From positions 67,304,344-67,368,343 of the forward strand of contig CM063108.1 in assembly GCA_031841125.1 (NCBI GenBank): a stretch of 64,000 nucleotides of DNA. Direction: 5' to 3'. A model generated the notes under the pieces. It saw only the letters and a list, made by a program, of their open reading frames with translations, ran no database searches and was not told the DNA's origin. This stretch comes from Acanthococcus lagerstroemiae. Its lineage: Eukaryota > Arthropoda > Insecta > Hemiptera > Eriococcidae. Positions 24,201 to 35,046 of this stretch are shown piece after piece; position 1 is the stretch's first letter; every line of letters starts with the position of its first letter. Position numbers and translations under genes: made by a program.

Positions 24201-24683
24201 CCACCTAGAAGATTGATCACTCGAGCAATCCGACAGGCACATAGACAAGATGGAATAGTCAACCATTATGCCAGCAGCCAGTCAGGGAGTCATATAAATG
24301 GATAAAAGGGGGATGGCTGAGTCTCCCAGTAACACTGAGCTGAACCGCAGAGCAAAAATGACTGCGACAGTACCTGAGACGAAATATTTTTACGAACTTC
24401 ATCGGCGAATAGTAACTTGAGACAGCCATAGTTTTGATTTAGCTTCGCTATTAGGGACCGGTTCTCTTTTTAAATCTTCTCAAATGAACTAAAAATGATC
24501 GACTTCATTTTCTCATTGGTTACTAGCCAAAACAATAGTAGTGATTTTACTTACGGACATCATATGCGACATTGGTCCCATCATACTATGATCATGGTTC
24601 ATATTACTGTGATCGTGGTTCATATGTTCGTGATCGTGGCTTTCAGTCGCGGGGTCTGCATGTTCCATATGATGATGAGCCAT
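6258..24683 (-). CDS. Ctr1A: High-affinity copper uptake protein Ctr1 (SLC31A1 family), complete, four coding exons
   Basis: Copper(I) importer that works as a trimer in the plasma membrane. Coding exons (minus) are 24555-24683, 15293-15426, 9850-9948 and 6258-6459, 564 nt and 187 aa, with phases 0, 2, 2 fitting at each junction. The N-terminal 43 residues are very rich in His and Met ([20 protein letters not shown], then NHD repeats and MM pairs), the extracellular copper-gathering segment. Exon 2 holds TM1 ([14 protein letters not shown] to [10 protein letters not shown]). Exon 3 is the cytosolic linker [16 protein letters not shown], similar to the fly protein. Exon 4 carries TM2 with the selectivity motif M147-x3-M151, TM3 with G164-x3-G168, and the C-terminal HCH (185-187). 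The ATG is preceded by an in-frame stop; an acceptor at 24707/24708 shows that at least one 5' UTR exon lies upstream. Introns are about 3.4, 5.3 and 9.1 kb and hold many repeats. Human CTR1 is 190 aa, so this copy looks full length and functional. Confidence 0.95.
7365..7797 (-). repeat. tRNA-derived SINE-like element
   Basis: On the minus strand the 5' part (about 7797-7740) carries GGGTTCGTATCCCACC, a clear B-box and T-arm-like segment, preceded by CGCAATCCTTGCG. It is followed by a GC-richer body ending with a CTCAGCAGGTTAGTCGG-type block on the plus strand. The A box is poor. It lies in Ctr1 intron 3. Boundaries are approximate and no second full copy was found in the window. Confidence 0.4.
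8682..8962 (-). other. Unrecognised 92-codon open frame with possible splice acceptor, or small hAT-like element
   Basis: On the minus strand an open frame runs from 8959 to a stop at 8682, behind a TATACAG acceptor-like site. It contains [17 protein letters not shown] and [15 protein letters not shown], a composition more protein-like than most random frames here. I recognise no family. Competing view: the plus-strand ends CAGTGTTGCC (8708) and GGCAGCCCTG (8962) resemble hAT-type termini 255 bases apart, so the frame may be transposon remains. It lies in Ctr1 intron 3 on the same strand. No target duplication was found. Confidence 0.25.
11395..11645 (+). repeat. Dispersed repeat, copy 1 (partner at 33330-33560)
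   Basis: This stretch and 33330-33560 share the same order of blocks: GACGTACGAAAA-like start, a G-rich tract, CTGACTCAACTCAAAA, a run of A, and CTGACTGAAATG near the end. They are diverged copies of one interspersed element in the same orientation. No coding frame is conserved between them. Confidence 0.45.
12290..13110. repeat. Decayed satellite, GACTCGTTAAGAC-like motif
   Basis: There are about 30 variants of GACTCGTTAAGACT spaced irregularly. This is the reverse complement of the motif at 5225-5740. Both lie close to or inside Ctr1 (here intron 3). No gene was seen. Confidence 0.6.
13740..13997. mobile_element. MITE, 258 bp, 35-bp terminal inverted repeats
   Basis: The ends are ATCGAGTGTCTCATGCACAC continuing to position 13774, and the exact reverse complement ending at 13997. 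The interior is non-coding. A subterminal block TTTCAAATCGCTCTCCTG at 13924 recurs in the MITE at 38873-39126. It lies in Ctr1 intron 3. A target duplication could not be fixed. Confidence 0.8.
14223..14469. mobile_element. Foldback element with arms of about 98 bp
   Basis: The left arm (about 14223-14320) and the right arm (about 14372-14469) are reverse complements at roughly 90 percent, including the block TTTAGCCTCAAATTTCA. The loop is about 50 bases. The transcript on either strand would form a long hairpin. The sequence around it (14140-14210, 14330, 14600, 14797) repeats CCACTACG or its complement, suggesting a larger, older insertion. Confidence 0.8.
15925..16055 (+). repeat. R1-type LINE 3' tail, decayed copy
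   Basis: It matches the tail of the LINE fragment ending at 38576: GGGGTGCGGAGTC, then GGGGCCAATTTGGCATGCGTG, TTCGCCACACG and a terminal CTCC. It is the most diverged of five copies. It lies in Ctr1 intron 1, a few hundred bases upstream of exon 2 on the gene's strand. Confidence 0.55.
19140..20430. repeat. Degenerate tandem array, unit about 175-180 bp
   Basis: Anchors AATTAGGAATATACC and relatives recur near 19373, 19554, 19720, 19903, 20160 and 20337. A second anchor, GGATCTCCCATTTAT or GGTTCACCCATTT, recurs near 19277, 19448, 19629, 19805 and 19975. Each unit also carries a T-run and GAAAAATGGCGTCG-like text. Copies are strongly diverged. The array lies in Ctr1 intron 1. Confidence 0.65.
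20598..21021. mobile_element. CAGGGTGTCTA family DNA transposon, non-autonomous, 424 bp, TSD TTACA
   Basis: Termini are CAGGGTGTCTACCGGGTCC and GACCGGTAGACACCCTG. TTACA occurs directly on both sides, a 5-bp target duplication. The subterminal regions are runs of TTGACTTTTCC and CATGACTTTTCC repeats; the middle is AT-rich and non-coding. Related copies are at 32274, 39241 and 56164. Confidence 0.85.
21498..21790 (-). other. Unrecognised 91-codon open frame in Ctr1 intron 1
   Basis: The minus-strand frame contains [20 protein letters not shown] and [19 protein letters not shown], which look more protein-like than typical chance frames. An acceptor-like TATTGCAG precedes it, but no good donor follows and the frame ends in a stop at 21498. 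No family recognised. It may be chance, or an exon of something nested in the intron. Confidence 0.18.
23696..23836. mobile_element. Near-perfect palindromic element, 141 bp
   Basis: The two halves are reverse complements of about 68 bases, with almost no loop (centre CATCATCAGTGCTGATGATG). Ends are AGGGTGTATCAATTCAT and its partner ATGAATTGACACACCCT. A related half-site, GTTATCCCATCATCAGTG, occurs alone at about 25295. It lies in Ctr1 intron 1. Confidence 0.75.
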
Positions 24684-27669
24684 GGTGTGACTTTATGGTA
24701 ACCGTATCTGCAACAGAAATCAGTAACTTTCACTGAAAATCGTAACAGAATTCTTCAGAACATCGAATCATTATGTACGTCAATTATCAGCAATTGAAAA
24801 GGCTGTATTATGTATCGCTATTATAAGTACGTGCCAGACTGAACTTCAGCATTACTTATTGGTTACTGGTAATTGATAACGGCGGTGACCTCGGAATGAA
24901 TAGGAAAAGGAATTAATTGAAATATTAATTATCAACAGTGAATGTTAAAACCGTAGCGTTAGTAAGAGCCAGCCAATCGCAGTACGAGTATTTTTTTCCC
25001 CCGAAGAATCGCACGACGCGACATACTCGTACACTTAATACTAGAACGATGACACGGTCCTCATAATTACTGTCACATTTCGAGGGGCTAATATACTAAT
25101 TGCGATACACGATAACCTGATTAAGTGGAAATTGCAAACTTGCAGCTGGCTAAATAATACCACTGGCATACAATTCGGATTATGTGGCAAAAACAGGTTC
25201 GTGAACAACGGAAATAATAAATATTGACAGTTCTTCAAGTTTGTACCAATTTCATGTAGAAACAGCGTATTTATGGCAGAACGTTTCGGAGTGTTATCCC
25301 ATCATCAGTGACATACTCGTAGCTGTAGGTAACTAATCTTTCACTTACATCCCAAGACCAACGATGGGTTCAAAAATAATAAATATTGCACTGATGTTCC
25401 CAGGATCTAAGAAGTTGCAATTTAAAGTGCGACCAGCTTTGACCGACACAATTTCCAAAACAACGAGGGATTTCCCTTCAACCCGGAGAAAAAGAAATAG
25501 TTAATTTTTTTCTGAAAAAAATTTCAATTACTGTCACAATGTACGCGGGTGATAAACAAAAATATACTAGTTAACATGACTGCAACAGCAACATTGAATT
25601 AATTTAGCTTAATTTTCTGCCAAAATTTTATCGTTTACGTGAATTTTACATGTCAGCTGGTTGCATGGAAATTAAGCAAACAACTGGCATATTTGACCGT
25701 AATCTTGGCCTTCAGATGCAATCTGTCACTCTCCCTCTAGTTCTGGTATCAATAGCAATATTAGTATCAAAGTTGCACTTACATTTCCTGGCTTCTCAAA
25801 ATCTTCTAATTTACCCCTTTAACCCACAGTTAACTTACCCATTAAATTCAGAAAAGGATGATGGTTATAGGATCAACACACGATCTAGAAGGATCTTGAA
25901 TTTTGAAGTGCTAACTTCTAGTTTCTCAAGGGGTCAAAGAAATTCTGCCCCCACCCACGGAAGGCCAGGGAAAGGCCCATCAATATAGAAATTCTGAATA
26001 TATGAGATCCATCAATATGGAAATTTTGAATACAGTAGAAAGTCGACCATCCGGACTAATAAGGACCAGAGGCTTTCCGGATAACCGAAACATGTGCTTA
26101 TTTTATAGAGGAAAACACATTTTGAAGGAAAATAGTCCAAAAAATTAGCTCACTGGATTCAGAATAGATCACTCTTGTTCTTTCCTATGTTTTTTTTTGT
26201 TTAAAATTTGATTTTGTTTGTTTTTTTTCTCGTCCTGTCAATACAAGTATAAAATGTAATTTTAATTTTAATTTTATTAATTTATTTTTTTAAACAATTT
26301 GTTTTTATTTATTTAAATACATTATCATTTTATTTCGTTAAAATTGATCTTGGTCACCCTGTCGTAATTGTAATTGGCCAATTCGGCTGCGACAGGGGGA
26401 CTTTAAATAAACAATTATTATTATTATTATTATTACATATGTATTATTATATTATTTTTAAAAAAAAACATTAAAAAAAAACACTTAATAGTCTGAATAG
26501 GCTAGACCCTAGAAAGAGAAAAAAAAGGGCTTGCCTAGAAATCCGGGCCCTGATTATAATTTTATTTTTTGCCATTCCGGTTAATTGACGATGCAGATAG
26601 CTCGTGCGAAGATGCTATTTAAGTAAAAATTAATTTGAATCTATTCATTTTAAAAAATGAGCAAAAACACCCGCAGTACAAAAATGAAACAATTATTATA
26701 AATGAAGCAGCATTTTTTCATTATAAAATTTGGATTCAGAGGTTCCAGTCCAAGACTAAGAATATTTTACAATTACATTGGGAATCAGCAACCAAAATTC
26801 CAAATGGTGACATCCTGTTACTTTGATTCTCGAGGTCAAGTCAGTTTTACCTATCTCAAATTGTTTTCGAGTTACTGTCAGGCGAAAGGAGAAAGATTTC
26901 AAAATTTCGCTACGACTTTAGTACTGATGTTCCCAACATTTTCCAATAATAAATAAACATTAGTAAAGAAAAGTTTTTTCGATTTCAAAAATGAGAAACC
27001 TGGAAAGTGAGATTGGGATTTTAAGAAACCAAGGTTTCGTAAAAAAATCTGATGCAATGACTGAAATCAATAACTGGAAACCTCTATTTAGATTTTATTT
27101 TTTCCTCGCTTTTTTAGGTCCAGTCAATTTTGCCCATTCAAGTTCTCTTCGAACCCACTGTGAGGTGACGGAGGAGGAAATTCAATCGTTTCATGTATCT
27201 TTATTCCATTCGACATTGGTTACCCGACTGTGTGTATAAAAATAACTGGAAGAGGGTCGGCTCTGGACTGGAAAATTGGAGACTAGTCCATTTGTTCAGG
27301 AAAAAAGACCTTTCAGTAGTTATGTTTAAGGTCTCTTTATATGGCTGAGGATTCAAGTTCGTCACTTATAGCGTCCTGCAAATTAGCTACTGGCTTGCTA
27401 TTTTACTTTCTTACTAGCATTCTGACTTTCATCACTCGAAAAGAGAAAAAACACTATCAGAACTTGTTTTAACGGGCATGCAGGTTTGAGAACATTGACT
27501 GAAAACGATCGAAATATAATCTACCGCAACCTATACATACAATAAATTTATTGTAGATCATTTGTTTACAATACATTATTCTTATTAAAAACAATAAAAA
27601 TATGACAGATGACGTGATTCGTGGCTCTAGTTGAAAAATTGTAGAATTCCGCAAATATTTATACTTATG

Positions 27670-27765
27670 GTGTGGTGGGACGATGGCGGTGCACGGCCCC
27701 TAAGACACTACATCCCCAGCACCGAAAACTACCCTTTCGGGCATCGCATCCGTGCTGAGAGGATA
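27670..27765 (-). repeat. R1-type LINE 3' tail, minus-strand copy
   Basis: On the minus strand it reads GATGCGATGCCCGAAAGGGT, then a G-rich block and CGCCATCGTCCCACCA. This matches the end of the LINE at 38576. There is no open reading frame, and the copy is mutated. Confidence 0.6.
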
Positions 27766-30053
27766 TTTATACTCATACCAAAACTGATACTGTTTAATTC
27801 ATTCAATTTAACGAATTCAGTATTCTCTACGGAAAATACTTTACAGAATTCAAACTCGGTTGTTTACAGGGAACGTACTTCGAAAGAACTCGTCAGTCAT
27901 TACACTCCTAGGACAAAGTCTGAACTGACACTGACGTTGACGTTTGCTTTTGCGACGCTCCAAAATTATCACTAATACTGTCAAAACTTGTTAATGAGCA
28001 TGCAGTTTTGAAACCATCCGAAGTACATCTGTTCGTCATAACTTCGTAACTCAGCATTGACATAGAACGATCGAAAGATAATCTCCGCAACTTACTCATA
28101 CAATCCGTCCTTTTAATACTCTATACAACTTGACTAGGTCCCTTATAAACATGCAATTGACTAGAAATAGAAAATACTATTGAGTATCGAGAAACAGAAT
28201 AATCGTCAATAACCAATTATCAGCCGAATCGTAATCATTGGCAGCAGAAGATTTCTCTCAATTTTCACTATCTTTTTCAACAGCACAGTACACCGTAGTC
28301 AACGTAACAACGCAATCACTGAAGAATAAGAATAAAATCGAAATTGTTCCTTATCGGTTATCACTTGTCAGTTGTCATTTTAGTAATTTTTCATTTTATC
28401 ATCTCCTTGACTCTGTACTTGTACATTGAAAATGACGCTCGCACGCGCAGTTGTGAAGATCACGATCAATGAGCAATACTGAAGAAGAAGGGAAAAAAAG
28501 AAGAGAAAAAAAGTAATTGCAAAAGGCTCCTTGCCGACCCCAATGAAATCGAAATTCTTACTTATAATTATTTGTATTGCATAGTTTCCACTAACTGTTT
28601 TCTCGGAAATAAAGCGCCACTGAACTGAACTATGACTCAGATCCGCTCAGGTCAACACATCTGAAATGACGCACCACTGAACTGAACTGAACTAGTCATG
28701 AGCATACTGGAGAAGAAAAAATAAGTGATTGTAATAGGCTCGGCTACTAGTAGTCGACCCTAAAAAACCAAAAAGTAATTATAATTTTTCATTGCGAATT
28801 ATAAACCATTATGGCATTCCTGCAGTATTTCGACATTTCTCTATTCTAAATTGTGTTGACTCGTCGATACGGGATAGTCGCGATGACTTCGAACCGACCG
28901 AGATATTTAGAATTCAATGTTAAAAGAACTTCTCTTTATGTACGTTGCGAATACAAATGTAAGGTTCCCAATTTTCAAGTTCTTTACGTCGGAGAGATCT
29001 GTTCTTCTTTCTGCTAGCAGAAAACCAGATCATATACAACTCTTTTTTCCACAATTTTGGATCTATAAAGGTCGAACGAGAGGTCGCAAATTTGAGAACA
29101 TTCTTCACGACTTTAAGAGCTCACACACTAAATGACATACTTTTAAGATAAAGTGCACGATTTTTCACCAAGCTGCCGTATTATTTTAGCTATTCCGCAC
29201 CTCGTTGAGACATTTTGATCATGAGGGAAAAACTAATAAGCTAGTCACGACAAAACCTGATCCGATGAGAAACAGCAGAAAATAAAACAACATTTCAATG
29301 TTTTTCCAGCATAACGAAAAGCTAACAGAATGACGTCATTTTGAATAAGTTGTTGAACTCGGTGAATTCTAAAGAAAAAATGAAAGCGGTAATTGATGAT
29401 CGAAGGCAACAATCGCTCCATGGTATTTTCAATGACGAGAAAAATTAACGATCAACAATTCCACGAAGTGGAAGATTTCGCACTCAGAGATTCGGAACTA
29501 ATTACAATGCCTGCTACACAATTAGCCGCGAATAAGCAACGAAAGAATATTCAAAGTTGAAAGCGCAATGCATAGGTATCGCTGATGGCATGAGAAATCT
29601 AAATGGGGGACATTAATTGGCTTAGAATGAATTTTTCGTGCATATTGGAAACTATTTTCACCGCCACGAAACCGCACATGTAATCACAGAACTTGGTAGA
29701 AGGAAAAATAAACAAAATTCTAGTATCCCCCAACTCCAATTATTTCTCATATCGCTCAGTTAAGATCATGATGAGGGCATACAAACGATCCAATTATGCA
29801 GGAGGAAAAAGGGGTAAAAACCATTGAATTATTATGCATTTTAAATTGCCCAACTAAGGACCGCTTTCTGGATTGGCTGCAGACAATTAAACTCAGTCCC
29901 CCTCCCCAATGTACTAAGAAAGTTCAATAAATGTTTTCAGTTTGGCCTTCTGAAAGTGACGTTCTTCAACCATATCTAAATGAAATTTTTCATGCAGTTA
30001 TACGGGGAGGAAGATAGCCATTCTCTTCCCTAGGGAAGAAAGTTGCAATCAGT

Positions 30054-30241
30054 AGGGTGTCTCATAGTGGCCCTGGCAGGACAGCGCGAATCCGAAGAGG
30101 AGAGGCGAAAGGGGCGCTCGGGCCAGCTTCAATGCGTTCCTCGAATCACTGATGCGATACTCGAAAGGATAGTATCCGGGGCCAGGGGTGCGGTGTCCAG
30201 GGAGCCACTTTGGCATGCATAAATCGCCATACGCTTCACCA
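30054..30241 (+). repeat. R1-type LINE 3' tail, 188-bp copy
   Basis: It aligns with 38390-38576 along its length: TAGTGGCCCTGG start, GATGCGATACTCGAAAGG, GGGGTGCGGTGTCC, CCACTTTGGCATGC and a TTCACCA end. The 5' end is truncated, as expected of LINE retrotransposition. Confidence 0.75.
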
Positions 30242-32273
30242 AGTGATATTACTTTTCTAATGAACTACTTATAAGAAATTAACTGCGACTATACGATATG
30301 TCCACTTAAAAATTAGAAAAATTTTGCCCAGCTGTGAAGCAATGTCACTCGTGTGATAGCAGGATTCGCCTACGGCTCTCGAAGTAGCCTTCGCACTCAA
30401 CAAACTGCTTCTTTCACTCCCTTGTTGCGTAATATTTATACCATTTCCCCAAATGTACCAAAAATGTTATCATATTTCACTCGTTTGGTCCTCAGAAGGT
30501 GACTTTTTCAGGTGCAATTCAAATCATACTCTTTATAAGGTGATAGAGACTACAGAGGAGAAAGCGATTATTTTCTTCAAAATTTTGAAAAAATATCGTA
30601 CAGGACAACGTTAGTGAAACAGGGAATTTCACTTGTGTGATTACAGTTTTGCACACGTGGAAACGCTTTCTTCCTTTCTTGTTATGTAACACGAGACCCA
30701 GTTTTCAAAATGTACTCAAAATTTCATTATATTTCATCGGTCAAGCTCCCAGGACGTAACTGATTTCAGCTAAACTCTAATTGATATTCTTTGTGCGAGG
30801 ATACACGCCCTCGGGAAGAAAGAGATAACTCTCTTCACAATCTACTAAGAAAGTGACAGGGAAAAAGCTTATGCTTCAGTCATAAGTTTCGCAATATTTC
30901 TAAAGAAATTCACTCGTGTCACTCCAGGATACGCGTTCGGCTTGCACTGTAAACTTCACACTCTTGAAAACGCTTCCTTCCCTCCCGTGTTATATAATAT
31001 GAGTATTTATACAATTTTTTTCGATGTACTAGAAAGTTAATTATGTTTCACTGGTTTAGCTCGCAAAAAATGAAGTTTTCCAGCTGCAATTTACATGATA
31101 CTTTACAGAGTGATACAAGGAGGGGAATAGCCATTGTCCTCCATAGGGAAAAAAGCGATTAATTTTTTCACAGTCTAATGAGAAAGAAGAAACAGTGATA
31201 AGGCAATGGTTCCAATTCGAAATTTGAGGAATAAGTCGTGAGAGCAGTGCACAGTTCCAGTTAGTAATTCTTTTCTGGATGGGTGGAAGCAGGAACCATA
31301 CCGACAAAAATACATAGTATCTCAGCTTAGTATGACAATCTGATAGAAGCTAATACCAAGTGAGCGGAATAAACAACGTTATGTAGAAGCATGACATGTA
31401 TTCAAAATTAAACGAGCTACACCGGTTCAATATTTGAAAACAGCAAACTTTCATAGTAAATCTGGTTACTCATTTCAATTCAGAATTGTTTCTGAAGTAA
31501 TCAGTAGTTAGTACACTGAAAAGGCTCTATCAGTTCTAAAATTCTAACAATAAAAGTCGAAAAAAATTACTGAAGAGCGCAACTTTCAATTTTTTTTCTT
31601 CTTTCAATTTTTTGAATGGACAATAAACAGCGACAGTAATTTTTGTTTCTCCTTCAAAATCGTTATAATTCATAGACATCTTTGATAAAGAATGAGATTC
31701 TGAATGATATTTTGCTTGGTGATCCGTTATCCAAAATTTTTTTAATTTTGCAACATTTTATGAAATGCTCAAAATTCTGGAACTGAATTTCGTTTGTGAC
31801 TTTTTTGCGACCTGTTTGAAGGGTAGCAGTAAATAGTACATTAAAAATGAGATAAAAATCAATATTAGTACATGTTGCCTATCTCGTAAACTGAAGGGGC
31901 TACAACTGAAAATTGCGCACGGAAAAATTTACTCAAATTTTATGATTAGAATTCTAAAATTGGCATAGCCTCTTGAATATTGAAGACAGGCAATTGAGTT
32001 AGCTTTCGAATTTCTACTCACTGATTATCTTGGGGGGGGGGGGATTCTGAATTGAATTACTAACCAATCTTGCTATGAAAATTTGTTATTTTTCAACTTT
32101 TGAAAACTTGGAACCCCTTCAATCTCGAGTTTGGGCTATGCATGTGATGTGCACAACGTTTCCTGCTCTTTTCACAATGTACTATCAGCTAAAGCACCCT
32201 GTACAAAGAAATTCAGTTAAATACAAAATAAATTAAAAAAAGAAAAAAAAAAGAAAGAGAAAAAGAGAACTTG

Positions 32274-32651
32274 CAGAGTGTCAACCAAATACTTATTTTT
32301 CAAAGATATGACTTTTATGTGACTTTTGTACGGCCTTTTTTCGAAACATTTCACGCTGGAACAGAATTTCCACAAAAGAAAAAAAAAATCAAAAACATGC
32401 TATGTAATTGCAAACAAAAACTTTGAAGAAACTTCATGATTAAATAATAACGAAAAAATTATTGCAAAGAACCCAATTTTTCAATTAAGCTTCAATTTGG
32501 CCATATTTTGATAAAAAATATTAAGACTCTTCAGGAAGAATTAACAAATCTTCAAGTATTAGATGCGATTGTATGACTTTTGTACGACTTGTATGATCAC
32601 TACCTCAATTGTTGGATTTTTGGATTACTTGTATGACCGGTAGACACCCTG
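32274..32651. mobile_element. CAGGGTGTCTA family DNA transposon, 378 bp, TSD ACTTG
   Basis: The right terminus is GACCGGTAGACACCCTG and the left terminus is a decayed CAGAGTGTCAACC. The base string ACTTG flanks both ends exactly. Subterminal repeats are TATGACTTTTGTACGACTT-like. It contains no coding frame. Confidence 0.75.
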
Positions 32652-33329
32652 ACTTGCTCAATTTAGACCACTGGCTACTAGAATTGTTGACCGCTGAATT
32701 TTCACAAACATTGGGGGGTGGGCTGCTGACACGCATTATAGCTCCCGTCACTACGGCCCTGAGGAGGCGATGTCATCCTTGTACGCGAGGAAATAAGTCC
32801 CCCTCCCCCTCAAATAATTTATCAAGAAGGGAAGGGGCCAAAATCTTATCACTAGTTTCGCTCACAAATTTGTACAACATGACTACTCTTGCCTCCTCCA
32901 TATACTTTTCAAATTTTCTGAGAGCACTTACAGTACACTGGAGGGGGAGGGGCGCCAAGACACCCATTATTTTCGATTACGTTCCCTCCCTAGTCGTATA
33001 GTATACCTACTTTTCCATACTGCACAAGTCGGTTACGAATGAGGACCATACGTAACCTTGCCTGATTACACGATCTACACAAGAATTGCGAAACCAAAAC
33101 ACAGTGGAGAGTGAAGCTCGGATATTACACGCACTGAAAACCCAAACAACCTCGAGCTCGAGTCGTGCGGATATGCGGAATAAAGTTTTGTAACAGGGAA
33201 CGAGGATGGAGAAAAAGTGAATGTTCGTGACTAGTTTACATCGGGTGCTCACCAAGCTACAATAACTGTATAGCTCCTTTCTGAACCGATAAAAATCATC
33301 AGTTCCCCGTTGTCGTGTTGAATACCAGG

Positions 33330-33560
33330 GACGTACCGAAAAGTAAGAGTTTTTCCTGGGAGGGGGAGGAAGCAAAAATTGTGCAAGTCTCACCTGACTC
33401 AACTCAAAATCCCCAAGGATCAAAGAAAAGAAAGAAAGAAAAAAAAAACTTTGACTTGTTGGACCTTTGATTTGTTTGGATTTTTCCAACTCTGCCTGAC
33501 TGAAATGACAAATTTTCCCAACTACTGAGTGAAAAAGTCCTACTGGGGAAGGGGAGGCGC
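33330..33560 (+). repeat. Dispersed repeat, copy 2 (partner at 11395-11645)
   Basis: It shares GGACGTACCGAAAA, a G-rich tract, CTGACTCAACTCAAAA and CTGACTGAAATG in the same order as the copy at 11395-11645. It covers a 200-codon minus-strand frame, which is therefore most likely spurious. Confidence 0.45.
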
Positions 33561-34399
33561 CCTCTACCCCCCCCCCATCCATCGGTACGTTTCTATTGAA
33601 CATTATCAATACGAATCAAAGTGAAAAATATAAACCCGCTATGGGCTCTAGCATAGATAAAACCTAAGCAAGGCATTCAATTCGATTGAAAATGAACACC
33701 GATAACCAAGATTTCATTTCAGTCAGCATTCTTCACTTGTGGATTTTATACGCTGAGCCTCGTAGCAGTTATTTACAACGGAAATCGAATAATTAGTGTT
33801 TGAAAGTGCAAATGAAAGCGATAATGAAAACTGGCCATTGATAAGAGGACGGAAAGATAATTTTCTCGAATAACAAATAATAGAATACTCTTTGAAATGA
33901 CTGAGCGTTCACTTACACAACAGACAATACGGCACCAGACCATTCGACGTGAAATGCACCTACAGATGAGAAACTGAGAACTCACGAACCAAAACGAATT
34001 ACGTCTACGAAATTACTCAAAACTACAGGTAGTTTACGTTTCACGTTTCGTTCGAATCATATGACCACGAAGGGTACGATCAGAGCAGCGGACGTGATGG
34101 CTCAGACAACAGGCAAACCAGAGGGAAAAGACGTGAACGTTTGACCGCACTGATAAGGCAAGAAAAGTATCACTTGGTGATAACCTGATAACCGAGACCG
34201 CAATATATTATTTTGTTGAATGTATACGAAAAACTCACCGTGTGAAACCAAAACCGCATAGACGAATCTTAAATCGAACCAACCGACACTACCGATGAAA
34301 AACAACTCGATGGTCTGACGAATGACGAGAAGCCCGAGGCGGTTTTGGCGAATCAAAGAATGCGCGCTTACGTGAAGGCAAAAAAAATGTACTTAATGA

Positions 34400-34405
34400 T
34401 TTATT
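34400..34405 (-). terminator. Poly(A) signal AATAAA downstream of the 80-aa open frame
   Basis: AATAAA on the minus strand, 77 bases beyond the stop codon at 34483. The spacing is suitable for the 3' end of a short transcript. Confidence 0.4.
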
Positions 34406-34482
34406 ACGAGTACATAGATTTTTATGCACATAGGCACAGCCACCGAACGGGCGTGTTTCATTCATTCCGAACCAGTTACTTT

Positions 34483-34725
34483 CTAATCAGTGGTTGTCAT
34501 TACGCCTGATCGACAATTTTTAGCAGCACTGCGCCGGTAAAACATGCGCATGGTTGCGTCAACCGGTTCCCCACGCTGTCCAGAACACATGGCATGGCAC
34601 CATTCGAAGTCCGAACTGGTATTCCAGTTTCCAGCAATGCGCGAACATAATAATGCTGCTATTAGTATCGTGATAGTGGTTTCCCCAGCTCTTACATATT
34701 CGCACGAAACACTTCGGCGCTTCAT
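34483..34725 (-). CDS. Possible small secreted protein, 80 aa, or last exon of an unrecognised gene
   Basis: The frame begins at an ATG in a good context (CATAATGAAG). The first part is MKRRSVSCEYVRAGE followed by a hydrophobic run TITILIAALLCSRIAG, like a signal peptide or signal anchor. The remaining 48 residues include DFEWCHAMCSGQ and a dibasic RR after RMFY, with three cysteines. A poly(A) signal follows at 34405-34400. Base composition is richer in GC than the surroundings. I recognise no family; a peptide-hormone-like precursor is one possibility, but this is only inference. The ATG of an overlapping frame at 34774 has no such support. Confidence 0.3.
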   Translation of the reverse strand: MKRRSVSCEYVRAGETTITILIAALLCSRIAGNWNTSSDFEWCHAMCSGQRGEPVDATMRMFYRRSAAKNCRSGVMTTTD

Positions 34726-35046
34726 TATGGCAAAAATCTCGGACAAAGAAGGCAATTAGTGCAACGGTAATCATTATAACAAATTAGGAACACAGTTAGG
34801 GCGAGGAAAGGAGTTATTCTGCTCGTACCAGGCTTCGCTACAAGCTATAAAGAAAAAGAGATGTTATTCGACTTAATCGCAAGGCTGCTAGAATATCTGC
34901 GATTGTCAACTGCGGACTAATGGTTTTAATTTAGCATGAAGCGTCTGCCAGGTGAAAATTCGAGGCACCTCTTCTCTATTATCATAATTACAACCTTTCA
35001 CAGTATAAAATATATAAAAAGAAATTATTACACCCGGTTTCAATAG

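Larger units (their letters stand above)
24708..34399. other. Long gene-poor stretch upstream of Ctr1
   Basis: I could not identify any conserved exon here. At least one 5' UTR exon and the promoter of Ctr1 are expected somewhere in it. A TTA microsatellite (26409-26436), two LINE tails (27670-27765 and 30054-30241), one DNA transposon (32274-32651) and one dispersed repeat (33330-33560) are the only structures noted. Long frames at 32609-33001 and 33007-33609 overlap repeats and are not believable genes. Confidence 0.5.

Noticed and set aside
32609..33001. 130-codon plus-strand open frame
   Set aside because: It begins inside the end of a DNA transposon and reads through low-complexity text; no domain or splice support.
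33007..33609. 200-codon minus-strand open frame
   Set aside because: It overlaps a dispersed repeat also present at 11395-11645 where the frame is not kept, has homopolymer-derived runs, and shows no recognisable domain.
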